60,000 nucleotides of DNA from Symbiodinium natans (taxonomy: Eukaryota; Sar; Dinophyceae; Suessiales; Symbiodiniaceae), in the NCBI GenBank assembly GCA_905221605.1, contig CAJNDS010000491.1, positions 622,001 through 682,000 on the forward strand, read 5' to 3'. Below are positions 42,161 to 53,022 of the stretch, piece after piece (the first letter of the stretch is position 1; each line of letters opens with the position of its first letter). The translations under genes and the position numbers were made by a program. The notes below the pieces were generated by a model. The model was not told the DNA's origin, did not search any database, and saw only the letters and a program-made list of their open reading frames with translations.

Positions 42161-44917
42161 ATGATGGCGTGCCCTGTGGTTGCTGTCGACGTGCCTGTGA
42201 CTTATCGGTTCATAAAAACACAAGCAGTCAAGGAGGAGCCAGAGGAGCCAGAGACCAACGTGTCAGACCTGAAGCAGTGCTTTGGCATGGAGATCTCAGA
42301 ATCTGACACCTGCCAGAGTAGGACTGGCAACTCTTGCTACGCGAAGGGCCCTCCGATGGACCCCTGTGTTTGCAGAGATGGCCTCGTCCCTCGTGTGTTG
42401 TCTTATTCCGAGCTCAGCCTGTTTGGAGCATTTGCCTTTGAATGCTGTGGCAGTGATGCCCCATTTCGGGGCTGCGAACCTCCAGAGCGTCACCAGCAGC
42501 AAGTCCAAGTCTTCAAGATTTCGGCCGTCCTACTCCTGGTCTTTGGCTCGGCGGGGATTGTGCTCACCACCTGGTCTCTGAATGCTGGGAAGAGACGTGT
42601 GCCACTGGAACCTGGAGATTGCCAGGTCATGCGGCCGAACTTCCAAGGAGACGGATGGACACTGCACCAAGCCGTCGAGCCAGAAAAGTGGTGCGTGAGC
42701 CTGCAAGACCTTCGGCAGTTCCGGCGCCTCGTGATGCAGGCAGTGTCTGAGGGCCTGATTCAGCCAACCGAGAGGGACATGTTCGATGTTGCAGATTTTG
42801 TGACAGGGCCGTCGGCTTCTTACTTAGCCAAGAGTTGAACTTTACACTTTTGGGGTTTCCTTATTTAGCAGGAACTATAAAGCTTAACCTTTTCTTCCCT
42901 TGGTTACAGGAGAAGTAAGGTTTATACTGTCACAGATCAACTGATTAAGCCTGTGACCGCAGCCGCGGGAAAAATGAGTTGGGCGCTGCTGAAGAATTCC
43001 GCTGGCTTGCACTGTGACTCGCCCCAGCACGCATAACATTAACATTCTTTTTTTGTTGAATACTCAAGAAATACATAAGGGGGTTCCCATGTGACCATAC
43101 TAGGTGATGTCTTTGTGACGCATTGCTGGGCGGAAGGCATATATGAGTTCATTGACAGGGTCGATGGTGCTTGGCCGCGTGGAGCGAGGGGCGCCTACGT
43201 CTGCTTCCTATCCAACCCACAAAATCTTGACATTGCAAGCCTCATTGCGCGTCCGATTGAGTCTCCTTTTGCTCTGGCGCTACGCTCATCGTCGATAGTT
43301 CTGGTTCTGCCAAACAACAAAGTCTCCATCTACACACGCCTCTGGTGGAAGTTCCTGAAAGTTTTGGGGCCCGAAGAAAAGACATGACCAAAGCATCCTA
43401 AATATGTGATTTTACAAGGACTCCTCCTTTCCGAAAATCTCCAGGTGTGTCTACGAGGCCTTCCTTGCGTATTCGTGGGAAAAGAGCATCAAAACTGCTG
43501 AGCTGCACGTGGGAATTTGGAAGTATCTTATTCGGATGGCGTGCTTGCCTCCTTCCGCCATTCAGTAAGCTTTCGAGTTCTGTCTACTCGTAGAACGAAG
43601 CCCTCCCTAAGTGTTCACGAATGGCTCGTAAATCAAGCAGCACACGCGACGGCATCAGGTACTGTGCAGCGACCGGAGCGCTATGGCTGCTGCTCATGGA
43701 AGCAGGAATGCGTCTTCCTACCCTTTTGATTACATCGGTGATCGTGACTCCGATGGGATGTACCTCGGGCTGGCAATAATCAGACAGCTCGCTGTCGTGC
43801 AAATCCTAAAAAAAAACAAATCCTTTCGTGGTAGCCATGTGACAAGCCTAAACCCCGCGACTCCAGACTTGATGCAGGCATTGTGTATCTCTGTCTTGCA
43901 CGCCAACTCTTGCAGCTGGGCATATACTTCGGCCTGGTGCAAGCGTGCAACGCGGTCCTATGCATTTCTCTCAGTCTGGCTTTTTCGGCATTGGCCTTCA
44001 TCGACATCGAAGGGACACCACTTTCAACACTTGGCTATATCGCCGGCTTAATCTGGGGGTTGCTTCTCTCCTGCTTCGCGGAGATGGATTGGCTCCTGGC
44101 AAGGGATGCTACCACACGCAGTAAGTTTCTTCGAAAGGAGTTCTCCGGTCGGCTGCTAGATGCTGGATGTTCATCAGCCTCAGACAAGGAAAACATCCAC
44201 CAAGAAGTTCTGCAGAGCGGTAAGCTGGGTGAAGTGGAAGCAGCCGTGAATGTGTTGCTGCGCATGAACACGGTGACTGCGGAGCTTCAGCGCACTGCGG
44301 CTGTCGTTGGCGAGCTCGGAGATGTCACGCGCTTCAGTCGGTTCTGGATGACTGTGGGCCTTTTCGCCTGGATGGTGCTTCCCACCTTTTTGAATGTGGA
44401 GTTTCTTGCGGAGCAACTTAACGCCCGATCCCTTGCAATCGCACTGATAGTCGTCATGCCTTTGCAGGGGGGCTTGTGGCTGCTGGGTTTCATTCTCTTG
44501 CCGCCGGGTCGGAGGAAGTTCGCCGCAGTCAGTCTCCAGCTTTGGATGCTGGGCTTGCTGGCGCTCATGACTTTGCCTCTGTTCTTTCCTGAAGATTCCG
44601 TAAGAGCTTGGTACGCCATCATTGGCGGATTTTTTGTGGGCCCTTTGTGCCTCATCCTGTTGCTTGCTGGACCCTACAGGACAGCATGTGTCCCCTTTGT
44701 CGGACCTCCTGTGGTGCGGTGGATGCTCGGAAGCAGGTGTTGCTGCTGTGGACGCCGGGCACCATGGGCAACTGAAGCGGCTCAAGCGCCACTAGCCCAG
44801 CCACCTTCAGCTGATGCAGCGGACGCCTGCCCCCCATACGCCAGTGTGCAAGCAACGCCACTTCCAGCTGATGGCTTGTTCGATGTCACGGTTGAAGAAA
44901 CGCACTTTTCCTTCTGA
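42161..44917 (+). CDS. TIR-like multi-pass membrane protein, multi-exon
   Basis: Exons: 42161-about 42838 (one membrane helix, VLLLVFGSAGIVLTTW), about 42917-43013, 43104-43344, 43445-about 43560, unresolved 43560-43866, and about 43867-44917. Introns 43014-43103 and 43345-43444 are exact GT-AG: LHC-DVFVTHCWAEG and YTRLW-CVYEAFLAYSWEK. Joined, these give D-V-F-V-T-H, FLSNPQNLDI and LWCVYEAF, the TIR-like module also found at 4570-6265. The last exon has about six hydrophobic helices, a LLDAGCSSASDKENI motif and a SRCCCCGRR cluster. Probably membrane signalling. The 42838 junction has no standard splice pair, and 43560-43866 shows competing frames, so a broken copy is not excluded. Confidence 0.65.
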
Positions 44918-45660
44918 TGCCGATTGCCTGATACATCTCAGTCTCCACACCTGCTCTAGCCCGGGCTCTGCTTTCCATCGGCCCCTGCCCACCTACGGAA
45001 GCTAGGGTGGCTCCGGCAGTGCGCATTGTGCATCAACTCTTTCCTCGCGTGCTGTTTCAGTTAATGTTGTTTCACCCTCACCTGTTTGGGTTAGGGGGGA
45101 TGGGGGGCCCTTTTTTCCAACACCCCCCCGAACCCCTCCCAAGCAGATGGCAATTCTCTTGAGCAAGCGCCCTGGGAGCCGATGGTGGCAGAAGGCCCCA
45201 AGGCTCTGTCCACCAGACCAAGGCCCTTTGGCAGGGTGTGGCTTTGCGAGGGCGGTGTGTCCAAAGCACAGGCAAAAACCTCCAGCCCAGAAACATAAGG
45301 CCCCCAGCTTAGGCCTTGAAGACCCCATCCCCCAACTCCTTGAGCTCGTCACCCACACCCAATTTCCCTGAACTTTCCAAACCCCACAAAAGCTTCCAGA
45401 CCCCTTCCAGGCCCACCTCCGACTTGCCCTGTGGGGGCGCTCCCATCAAGGCGGGCTGGGTCGGCTACCAGGATACCCCTGTTATCGGGTTGATTGTGGG
45501 GCTTCTAAAGGCTTAATTACGAGCCCATCTTTGTAGGTCACCATACTCTGAGCGCCATACCGCAGCAGCGTGGGGCTGGGCGTCACCGTTGTGGTCCTGT
45601 TCAGGGTTTAGGGTTTAGGGTTGAGACTGCCCCTTGTCTGAGGCCAGTGGCTGTCTACAG

Positions 45661-45768
45661 CTGGAGGAGCTGGAAGACTCAGCGTTTCTGCAGTGCTTTC
45701 CAGGATTCCCCGCTCTGCCGGCCTGGCTGCGCGATGGTTTCATTCCACTTATGCCTGTTGTGCTGTAG
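45661..45768 (+). CDS. candidate terminal exon, function unknown
   Basis: CTACAG acceptor; 35 codons plus stop: LEELEDSAFLQCFPGFPALP, AWLRDGFIPLMPVVL, then TAG. In exact frame and protein-like. A donor before the stop could link it to the metallophosphoesterase exon at 46057. Confidence 0.5.
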   Translation: MEELEDSAFLQCFPGFPALPAWLRDGFIPLMPVVL

Positions 45769-46056
45769 ATTTTCCTTTGGATCGACCCAAGTTTCTATCA
45801 TGGCCGGATCCCACTTCTGGTCTTCGACTTTTCAAATCTTGTTGTCAGGGATCAGAGATTGGCGGCTCGGACTCAGGAGTTGGAATCATCTATTCTGAAA
45901 CTTGCGGCCCCGCTGTGTTGAGTTGCAAGAGTAAGCGTAAGTGCAAGACAAGAGCATTACAACCTTAGGTTGTCCTACTGTATGTCCTCAAACGGCAAGG
46001 CTGTAGACCCAAAAGAATCAAGAAGAGAGTTTCACGCACCTCGAGGCAAATCCAGG

Positions 46057-46110
46057 CAGTGGGAGCTCCCATCCATATCTTCGGTCACACGCACATGAAC
46101 ATTGCCTATG
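46057..46110 (+). CDS. metallophosphoesterase exon with GHTH motif
   Basis: ATCCAG acceptor, frame VGAPIHIFGHTHMNIAY. GHTH/GHxH is the last metal-binding motif of calcineurin-like phosphoesterases and here follows the expected HIF strand. It is on the same strand as the GNHD exon at 33.6 kb but 12 kb downstream, with other genes between, so it could be the same gene with nested genes, a second copy, or a displaced fragment. Confidence 0.6.
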
Positions 46111-46185
46111 CCTCCGACTCAGACTCCGTGGTCATCAGAACACGAACACCGGAATAGCCTTGCACAACATGGGGGGGGGGGCCTT

Positions 46186-46276
46186 GCGAAACTAGGGGTA
46201 CCTTGTGTTGGGTTCCCAGGTATAAGGCTTGCTGTGCTGTGTTTTTTCGGGGTACCCATGGTTTGGGAAATGCCCA
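46186..46276. mobile_element. family C element copy
   Basis: TGCGAAACTAGGGGTACC at the left, GGGGTACCCATGGTTTGGGA at the right, just downstream of the GHTH exon. Confidence 0.6.
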
Positions 46277-46823
46277 TATATATCTCACGTCGCGGGTTGG
46301 CACCATGAAGCCATCGAGGAATCATGTCAGCGTAACTCGCAGCAGCACTAGTAGCAGTAGCAGTTAGTTTGTGAGAGATTCGCGTGCTGTGTTTCATGCA
46401 TGTGCATGGAAGGGAGGAGCTTGGAAGACCACAATGCTACTAGAATAAAGAAATCCTGTACTAGTGCTATGTGCCGTATCAGAGCCAGACGATGATGGTA
46501 ACTTGTGATCTCAGTTCCCTGACAACAGCCCAGTAGTGTACGTGTGGAAAAAAACAGAGAAGGCAACGCGTGGCGTGCGCTACCAGCAGCAGAGCCTGAT
46601 GGGACCGGGGCCCAGAGTTTAGAGGAGAGAGGTGGTTTCAGGGCTTCGAAGCAGAGTACTCTTCAGCCATCCTTCGGATGGCTCTGCCCCGTCCGGGTTT
46701 AGCTTGCTGCGACTGCAGCAGCTCAGAGCAGACGAGTGAAGAGTCGACAACAACAGCAACACGGGTTTGGGTCGAGACCTACTATAGCAACTCATGGGCG
46801 CCTGCCAAAGCCTTCTTCAAAAG

Positions 46824-46906
46824 GCCCGGAGTATGGACTCTGCGAGCGCCAGACCTTCTTGAAGCTCCATGACGGCAAGCTGGCTGTGCAGCTCGGCGGC
46901 AACTGA
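46824..46906 (+). CDS. candidate terminal exon, function unknown
   Basis: Acceptor-like TTCAAAAG, frame PEYGLCERQTFLKLHDGKLA then VQLGGN and TGA. May be the C-terminus of the metallophosphoesterase gene. No domain. Confidence 0.4.
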
Positions 46907-47198
46907 GGGGGGGGGGGGCGGGGAGAACGGCGAAACAACAGACAGAGGAAGTGGGAAGGGCATCTGGATCATCTAGGGTTGAGGTTTAAGTCAAAAGTTG
47001 CACGTTCAGAGGCCTCAAGCTGGAGGACTCTTTACCACCCGAGTGCCAAGTCTCCAGTCTTTGTGCAGAGCAAGAATAACCCTGCAATGTCACGGGCTGC
47101 TGGTCAGGACTTTGAAGGTACCAGAACAAGGGCACCTTTCATTCACAACGTACACCCATAGCATGGTAGCTTAACTTCAGTTCCTTAACAGCAACCAG

Positions 47199-47299
47199 TT
47201 GGGATGTTCCCCTATACAAATAGTCCTTAATAGGGATGAAAGTACCACCCCGTTATAATCCCTATTCAGGACTGTTAGTACAAGGGGGAACGTCCCAAG
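47199..47299. mobile_element. MITE-like element, family A copy 6
   Basis: TTGGGATGTTCCCCTATACA and GGGGGAACGTCCCAA ends; inner AGTCCTTAATAGGGATGAAA pairs with AATCCCTATTCAGGACT. Confidence 0.9.
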
Positions 47300-47663
47300 A
47301 AACCCAGTTTTATGGGCTCATAGGAATGTGTTCCCATGGGAAGGATTCCTGAAAGTCCTTAAATTGCCGACTCTGCAGGGAGCCCAAAACGCACAACGTC
47401 TACTGAGCCCGGCAGCGGGCCAACGCGTCTCCCAAAGTGTGGGTGTCCATTTCTGGGGGGGGGGGGGGGGGGGGGGGTTGAAGGTTGCAAAAGGGGCTTG
47501 GGTTAAGGCTGGGGCGTTGGGAGCTTTTTGGGGGGTGTTTGGGGGGATCACCGAAGTCTATTGTTTGCCGGCGGGAGGCATCTGGTTGGACTTTCCTGCA
47601 GCTCTGGGCCGCTTCTTTTGCTCTGCCTTGCAAGACAGGCCCCCCCAAGAAGGCGTTTTGCAG

Positions 47664-47701
47664 CCTCAACTGCGAGCATGAACTCCTGGGTGATGCCCAC
47701 G
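47664..47701 (+). CDS. candidate short exon ending at a TTTAGGG donor
   Basis: TTTGCAG acceptor, frame LNCEHELLGDAH, then GTTTAGGG. Short, so weak alone. Confidence 0.35.
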
Positions 47702-47702
47702 G

Positions 47703-47743
47703 TTTAGGGTTTAGGGTTTAGGGCTTAGGGTTTAGGGTTTAGT
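47703..47743 (+). repeat. TTTAGGG telomere-like array
   Basis: Six units, one TTAGGGC variant. Pairs in orientation with the CCCTAAA array at 48163. Confidence 0.9.
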
Positions 47744-48162
47744 GTTGAAGTCACGGTCGACCTCAGCTTGCCAACCCTCTTGTAGCAGTTTGTGTTGTCG
47801 TCATCTTGTGTCAGTTAACGCAGTATCGGCCCTCCAGGAAAGTATCCTGGAGAAACGCCTTCTTTTCCATATCTGTTCAGTAGGTCTTACAAGAGACCTT
47901 GTAGCACTTGCGATCGCTGCTGTCTGTGTCTTCTAGCGGACCAGACGAAGCGCGCTCTGCAGTCGCAAAAGCATGATATGGGCGGGGACCAGGATTCCCT
48001 GATCTCAATAAGGCATCCCTAGTATAATTTCGGAAAACTTCATGTGTGCAGGAAGGCTTGCAGGGTGTTTGGGAGACTTGAAACCACATGGGGGAAATAA
48101 ACTCCGCGGTAGGCCTCTGAAAAGAGCAAAGCCCCAACGCCTTCGATCTTCCAGAGAAGCTA

Positions 48163-48232
48163 ACCCTAAACCCTAAACCCTGAACCCTAAACCCTAAACC
48201 CTAAACCCCAAACCCTAAACCCTAAACCCTGC
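48163..48232 (+). repeat. CCCTAAA telomere-like array
   Basis: Ten units with CCCTGAA and CCCCAAA variants, abutting the acceptor at 48235. Confidence 0.95.
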
Positions 48233-48235
48233 CAG

Positions 48236-48352
48236 AATCTCTCCCCGCAGCTGCTTTGGCCGGAGTCCGATCTATGCCATTCCGCGCCGCCCTTCCATGG
48301 CCAAGGCTGGCAAGGGCAAGAGTAGGCCTCGCTCTCACCACCAGGGTGGGGG
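48236..48352 (+). CDS. candidate internal exon between opposed arrays
   Basis: GCCAG acceptor, frame SCFGRSPIYAIPRRPSMAKA and GKGKSRPRSHHQGG, then GTTTAGGG. Basic and proline-rich. Function unknown. Confidence 0.45.
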
Positions 48353-48623
48353 GTTTAGGGTTTAGGGTTTGCGATTAAAAGGGTTTAAGGGTGTAAGGGT
48401 TTAAGGTTTTGGGTGCTAATTCTTAGCCCCTCCTTTTTGTGCAGCAGGACTTCGCACCCCGAACAGTGAACTCATACGGTAGTACTTGCCATGGCAGTCG
48501 GGATAGACGACGGCCCTATAAACCCTCAGCGACAAAAACGACACTTATGCAGCCCGGCTGGTTGGATCTGTCCAGCTAAATAATGCCGCAACAGCCCTAA
48601 ACCGTAAGAACAAGGCCAGAATC

Positions 48624-48724
48624 TTGGGATGTTCCCCCATACTTACAGTCCTTCATGGGGCTAAAAAAAAAGAGGGGGACTATAATCCCTGCTAAGACTG
48701 TTAGTATGAGGGCGAACATCCCAA
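48624..48724. mobile_element. MITE-like element, family A copy 7
   Basis: TTGGGATGTTCCCCCATACT and GGGCGAACATCCCAA ends. Confidence 0.9.
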
Positions 48725-48816
48725 CCTTCACCGCTAAATTGCCAACCCCAGGGTGGCGAAGAAGCACTTCGCCAGCGACGGGCGCTGCTTCTGAGCCGCC
48801 CTCGTCGAGGTGGACT

Positions 48817-48980
48817 TACTTGGCGGTTCTTATTAACCAATAACTGCACTTATAAATGTAAGCAATAACTGTACTTCTAACTGTAATTATAACCATATGA
48901 GGGCGCTTAAGGGGCTTATAAGTGGGTTATAAGTACAGTTATCATTGGTTAAGAAGTAATTACCATGAACCTCCAAGTAC
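48817..48980. mobile_element. MITE-like element, family B copy 3
   Basis: TACTTGGCGGTTCTTATTAA left, TACCATGAACCTCCAAGTAC right, with CTTATAA-rich arms. Only about 90 bases from family A copy 7. Confidence 0.85.
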
Positions 48981-49776
48981 CAGCACTCTGACGGGGGACC
49001 CCCAGGTAAGGGTTCAGGGTTTAGGAAAGTCAGATCTGGCTAGTCCTCGAGTCCAGCTTCAACAAACAAGGAAAGTCCGTGGAACCAAGGGAATGGTTAT
49101 TAGGTGTTTTGGTTCGGGAGATGCAGGAGTTACAGTTGCCGAGGCGCCTGTAGCTGTTGACGCAGTATATTATCCTCGCATCGTGTGGTGCTTACATGGT
49201 CCTAGGCCTGGTTGCAAGGGATCCTAGGCCTGGCATAGTCCTTGCAGGGCCAGACCATGAACTAAAGCTACTTTTCATATCAAGTACACAGTGATGCGCG
49301 AACGCAGGACCTCCATCCCGCCTCCGCATCAATGTCGCCCACGCCCTCAAGAATGCTGAGGCAGTCAGATAGGTTCGAGTTGGTTCACGCTAGGGCTGGT
49401 GCTGCGGATGAGAGGTCGGGGTCATGTGCTCCCAACCAATGCTGTCCTGTCAACGCACACGCTTGTAGCTTCCCAAGCACTTCCCTTTCCACGAAAACCA
49501 AGTAGCCCCGCCCATACCCTTCATGCCTTTTGGCTCAGCACTGCTTCCAGCCCATGTAGCGGTTTTCCTGCACGCCTATGCCGCCGCAATGCAGAAGTAT
49601 GTGGTTGGCTTCGAAATCGCGGATGCGGGTTGACTGCAGCTAGCTACCCCTGCTATTTGCGGATGCCAAACATCTCAGTGAGCTGAGTAAGTACTTGCAT
49701 GTACTTGCGCCTGCTCTTCTCCACGTATCCTACCTTAGGGGTCAGTATGTCCAAGGTCTTGAGGCTTTTGAGTTTT

Positions 49777-49876
49777 TGTGCGCTGCGGAGAGCCCACTCC
49801 CAGACGCTGAAGGCCAGAAATCTGACGACTGAAGATAGCCAGCCATGCGACCCATTTGTGGTGGTGGAATGTTTCT
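49777..49876 (+). CDS. C2-domain protein, exon with first calcium loop
   Basis: The frame reads SQTLKARNLTTEDSQPCDPF then VVVE. This is the C2 signature: L-K-A-R-N-L on strand 2 and the D-P-F-V-V-V-E loop/strand 3, with the loop Asp present. C2 domains bind membranes, often with calcium. A TTTAGGG repeat starts at 49905. Confidence 0.65.
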
Positions 49877-50215
49877 TGGCTGTGTTGGCATGCTCCGGCC
49901 TCACGGTTTAGGGTTTAGGGTTTTTTGAAGTTGTTCAAAAACTCTAACTGCCTTCGTTCCGGCTGCAACATTCCCACTGCGTGCAAGAGCTTTCTTACAG
50001 CATAAGCCCTGCTACCATGACCCAAGCGCCCCTCAGAGCCTCGCACCCTAGACCCTCAAACTCAAACGTGGGGGTCTGCTAGGTGGGTGGGGAAGAAAGC
50101 CAACAACCCGAAAGCCCCAAAACCCTAAACCCATCTAAACCCCAAACCCTAAAACCCTACAACCCTAAAACCCTAACCAGTTTGAGAGTTGAAGCCCTGC
50201 TTAGACCAAGCCCAG

Positions 50216-50262
50216 GCTGCGGCAAGCGCTACCAGACCGACACCAAGGAGGGCAAGGCTGAG
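50216..50262 (+). CDS. C2-domain protein, probable next exon
   Basis: AGCCCAG acceptor, frame CGKRYQTDTKEGKAE. It fits the C2 stretch G-x-x-x-Q-T-x-T-K after strand 3. CCCTAAA-type repeats lie upstream. The donor is probably GA or GT near 50262. Confidence 0.45.
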
Positions 50263-50638
50263 AGTCTCAAAGATCAACACTGGAGCACTTTTGCTAGAAT
50301 GTTAAAGGCAGTCATGAATTAGAAGCGGTGTTCAACTATTTCTAGATTACAAAATTGTTTCAGCGTTCTTTAAACCGTTTGGTTTTTTGTGGCCTTTGAG
50401 ACTTCGACTTTTTGTGTTTGAGTTGTGGCCATGAGGCTTCGTTTAAGTACCTGGGTGAATTTTCGGCATGGGTCGGGGGGGGGGGGGGGCGATGTTTTCC
50501 GAAAATTAAGTTTATCAAATATTGAGACCCCAAGTAGTAGGATTCCCTCATAATAAGGACCCCAACAAGGTAGCCCTAAACCGGGTGCCAAAAAAGAAGA
50601 CCTAAACCCTAAACCCCCATGTCAGTCTGCTCAGCCAG

Positions 50639-50710
50639 GCGATGTTCGTTTCGTGGAACGAAGACAACATCTGGCCAGACGTCGAGCTCTATCCGGAGGA
50701 GTTTCTTGGC
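50639..50710 (+). CDS. C2-domain protein, exon with WNE motif
   Basis: AGCCAG acceptor, 24 codons: AMFVSWNEDNIWPDVELYPE then EFLG, ending at TTTAGGG. C2 domains carry P-x-W-N-E here. CCCTAAA repeats lie directly upstream, TTTAGGG directly downstream. Confidence 0.5.
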
Positions 50711-50762
50711 TTTAGGGTTTAGGGTTTGGGGTTTGGCCAACCTGCCTGTTGTATGACATATT

Positions 50763-50873
50763 GGGGGGGTTTCCGAATTAGGGGTACCTTTGTACCTTTG
50801 CGGGGTCCTTATTCTATCCGGAATCCTACCGTTTGGGGTTTGATATTTGGGTCCCTTATTTTCGTAAACCCCC
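50763..50873. mobile_element. family C element copy
   Basis: GGGGGTTTCCGAATTAGGGG left and TATTTTCGTAAACCCCC right, within the intron between C2 exons. Confidence 0.8.
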
Positions 50874-50904
50874 AGCATGGGCTCATCACCGACATTGGAC
50901 TCAG

Positions 50905-50965
50905 GTTTGAGTCCGCCTACATAGAATTCACCGTCTACGCACGGCGCCTTGGCAGGTCAGCTGGG
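50905..50965 (+). CDS. C2-domain protein, probable exon
   Basis: ACTCAG acceptor, frame FESAYIEFTVYARRLGRSA, matching the C2 strand a-x-I-x-F-x-V-Y-x. It follows the WNE exon in the right order. Confidence 0.45.
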
Positions 50966-51510
50966 CAGCGCCCTGGGATAGAGAAAGCCACACTAACTCA
51001 ACAAAGGGAAGAATCTGCCTAGACCCTTAGTAGGAAAATATTTTTCGCTTTGAAACATAGGGTGAAGCAGGTGCCTATTGTGGCAATTGTGGAGCTGTGC
51101 CTTAGGGAAGCCCTGGGTTGAATAGGGAAGCCCAGGGTTGAAAAAAACAACCCAGGAGGCCTTAGGGTTTAGGGTTTAGGATTTGGGGTGGGGGATGGAG
51201 AAGGCCGTAGCACTAGGGGGGGGCTTCTGCCTTGTGAGCTCTGGGGCTATTGTTCTGAGCCCAGAACATCCTGCCATGCGCTATGAAAGCATGGAGCTGA
51301 GGAACTGGTTCACTCGAAATTATCAAATTGGCAAGGCTTCGCTTCAGCTGAAGAGCGTGAATGCGCGGACAGGCACGTTGCTCAAAGGTTGGGACCATGG
51401 GCCCTTAGGTCCCCTACCCTTGTTTAAAAAGGATTTCAAGGTAGCCCCTATTTCCGTGCACCCAGGGACCGCCGACCCCCAGGGTTTTTAAATTGGGTTG
51501 CCTTCCGAAG

Positions 51511-51618
51511 CTATCTGGGGGTTTTACGAAAATACTTACGGGACCCTAATGTAGACCCCAAATAGCAGGATCCCCTTATAGTAAGGACCTCAATAAGGTA
51601 CCCCTGATATCGTAAACC
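51511..51618. mobile_element. family C element copy
   Basis: GGGGGTTTTACGAAAATACT and GGTACCCCTGATATCGTAAA ends. Confidence 0.65.
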
Positions 51619-51700
51619 CCGTCTGTTTGTAAGCTGCTTGTAGGAAATGAGTTTCAACATTGAGCCCGAAGCCTTGAGCTCTTTCAGAAGCCACCTCTAC

Positions 51701-51927
51701 CGGGTCTCGCCCACCTCGACTAGATCGTCTTTCAGACTCAGACGCATAACACGCCCAGCTGGGAGCTCTATCTGTTTTATGCGTCTAGCATGTCTCAACC
51801 CCTGCATATATTCTGCTGTCTGTTCGACGTCTTCCTGGGACCTGGGCTTTGACAGCGTCTCAGCTTCCGCTCTCGAATCCAGCTGCGCGCACGTGCAGGC
51901 CACGTGTACATGAAGAAGTCGCTTCCG
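51701..51927 (-). CDS. candidate minus-strand exon, function unknown
   Basis: On the minus strand, a CTTCCGCAG acceptor precedes 75 open codons: SQEDVEQTAEYMQGLRHARR then IKQIELPAGRVMRLSLKDDL, up to a GT donor. This is the only minus-strand frame in the window with convincing protein character. It lies inside the + strand C2 region, so either an antisense gene or an inserted fragment. Unidentified. Confidence 0.45.
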
Positions 51928-52938
51928 CTGCGGAAGGAGGGCGAGACTGCCGCAACAGGCTCCCAGAGTTGAAGATCCCCACTTAGGGCTCCCGGTTTTT
52001 GTAGCTGAATTTTGGAGCCCTTGAACCCCGAAACCCCACAAAAGATCAACAAAAGCCTTGGTTCAAACCCTACATAGCCCTAAACCCTAAGCCCTGAATC
52101 TGTCGTTAGGTTAAGTTTTTGTCGGGAGCCTTCTGGTGGTGACCAAACCTTGATCCCGGTGATGGAGGAGGTGATGTCTGACGGCGGTGGCGTGATGTGT
52201 TTTCGTAGAGTGTTATATGTCCGGGCTCAAAAAAGGGGTGGTATGTAGGGTCGACCCCTGAGTTTCAGTCTGAAGGCAGAGTCCCTAACTTAGAACTTGG
52301 GGAATGGTGATAGAAGCCATGCGGACATGGTACAACGCTCTAAGCAGGTCGCTTAGAGCTCAGGCACTGTGGCCCGGCTTCGGGCCCCAAGTGAGGAGCC
52401 ATTCCCTGAGCTGCGCAGTTTGTACAAAATCCCGCATTTTTCCCGAAAAAAAGCTCCAAGACAAGAAGCTGAAGGACCCAAAGCACAGAATTTCAACGAA
52501 GCCTGAAAGCCCAGTGGAGGCATGATCACCCTCACGGTCTTCTGCTTGAAGCCCGGCGAGTCAGCACCCCAAGGCATCCGTTTGGAGCCTACAGACCCTA
52601 AACTTGACCCCTAAACCCTAAACCCTAGGTGGTAGTGTCCGTGGTAGTGTCCTAGGTTGCAAAAGATGAACCCAAAACCCTAAACCTCCCTTGCTTGAGG
52701 CGTTTTCGAGCCTTGGGTTGAGTCTTGAGGGGGCCATGTTTTCAAATGAGATTGCCGAGCTTCACGCGGTGAAGGGGTAATATCTGGGGATATGTACTCC
52801 CCTAATTCCCAACCAGGAAGCCTTTGAGGCTTACAGGGTTCCACTGGAAACTGCAGGAACGCAGCGCTCCAGCGTTGACTGCGTAAAAAAGCCCGAAACC
52901 GTAAATCATGAACCCTATGAACCCTAAACCACTTCGAG

Positions 52939-53022
52939 GTATCCAGAGACCTTTAAGCCCAAAAGGTGAAGAGGTCAAAGAAGAGGGAGACGCCGCCGAA
53001 GACCTCGAGGACGCCACGGCGC
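52939..53022 (+). CDS. acidic exon, possibly of the C2 gene
   Basis: Frame GIQRPLSPKGEEVKEEGDAA then EDLEDATA up to TTTAGGG. Acidic linkers like this separate C2 domains in ferlins. The 5' border is uncertain. Confidence 0.4.
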
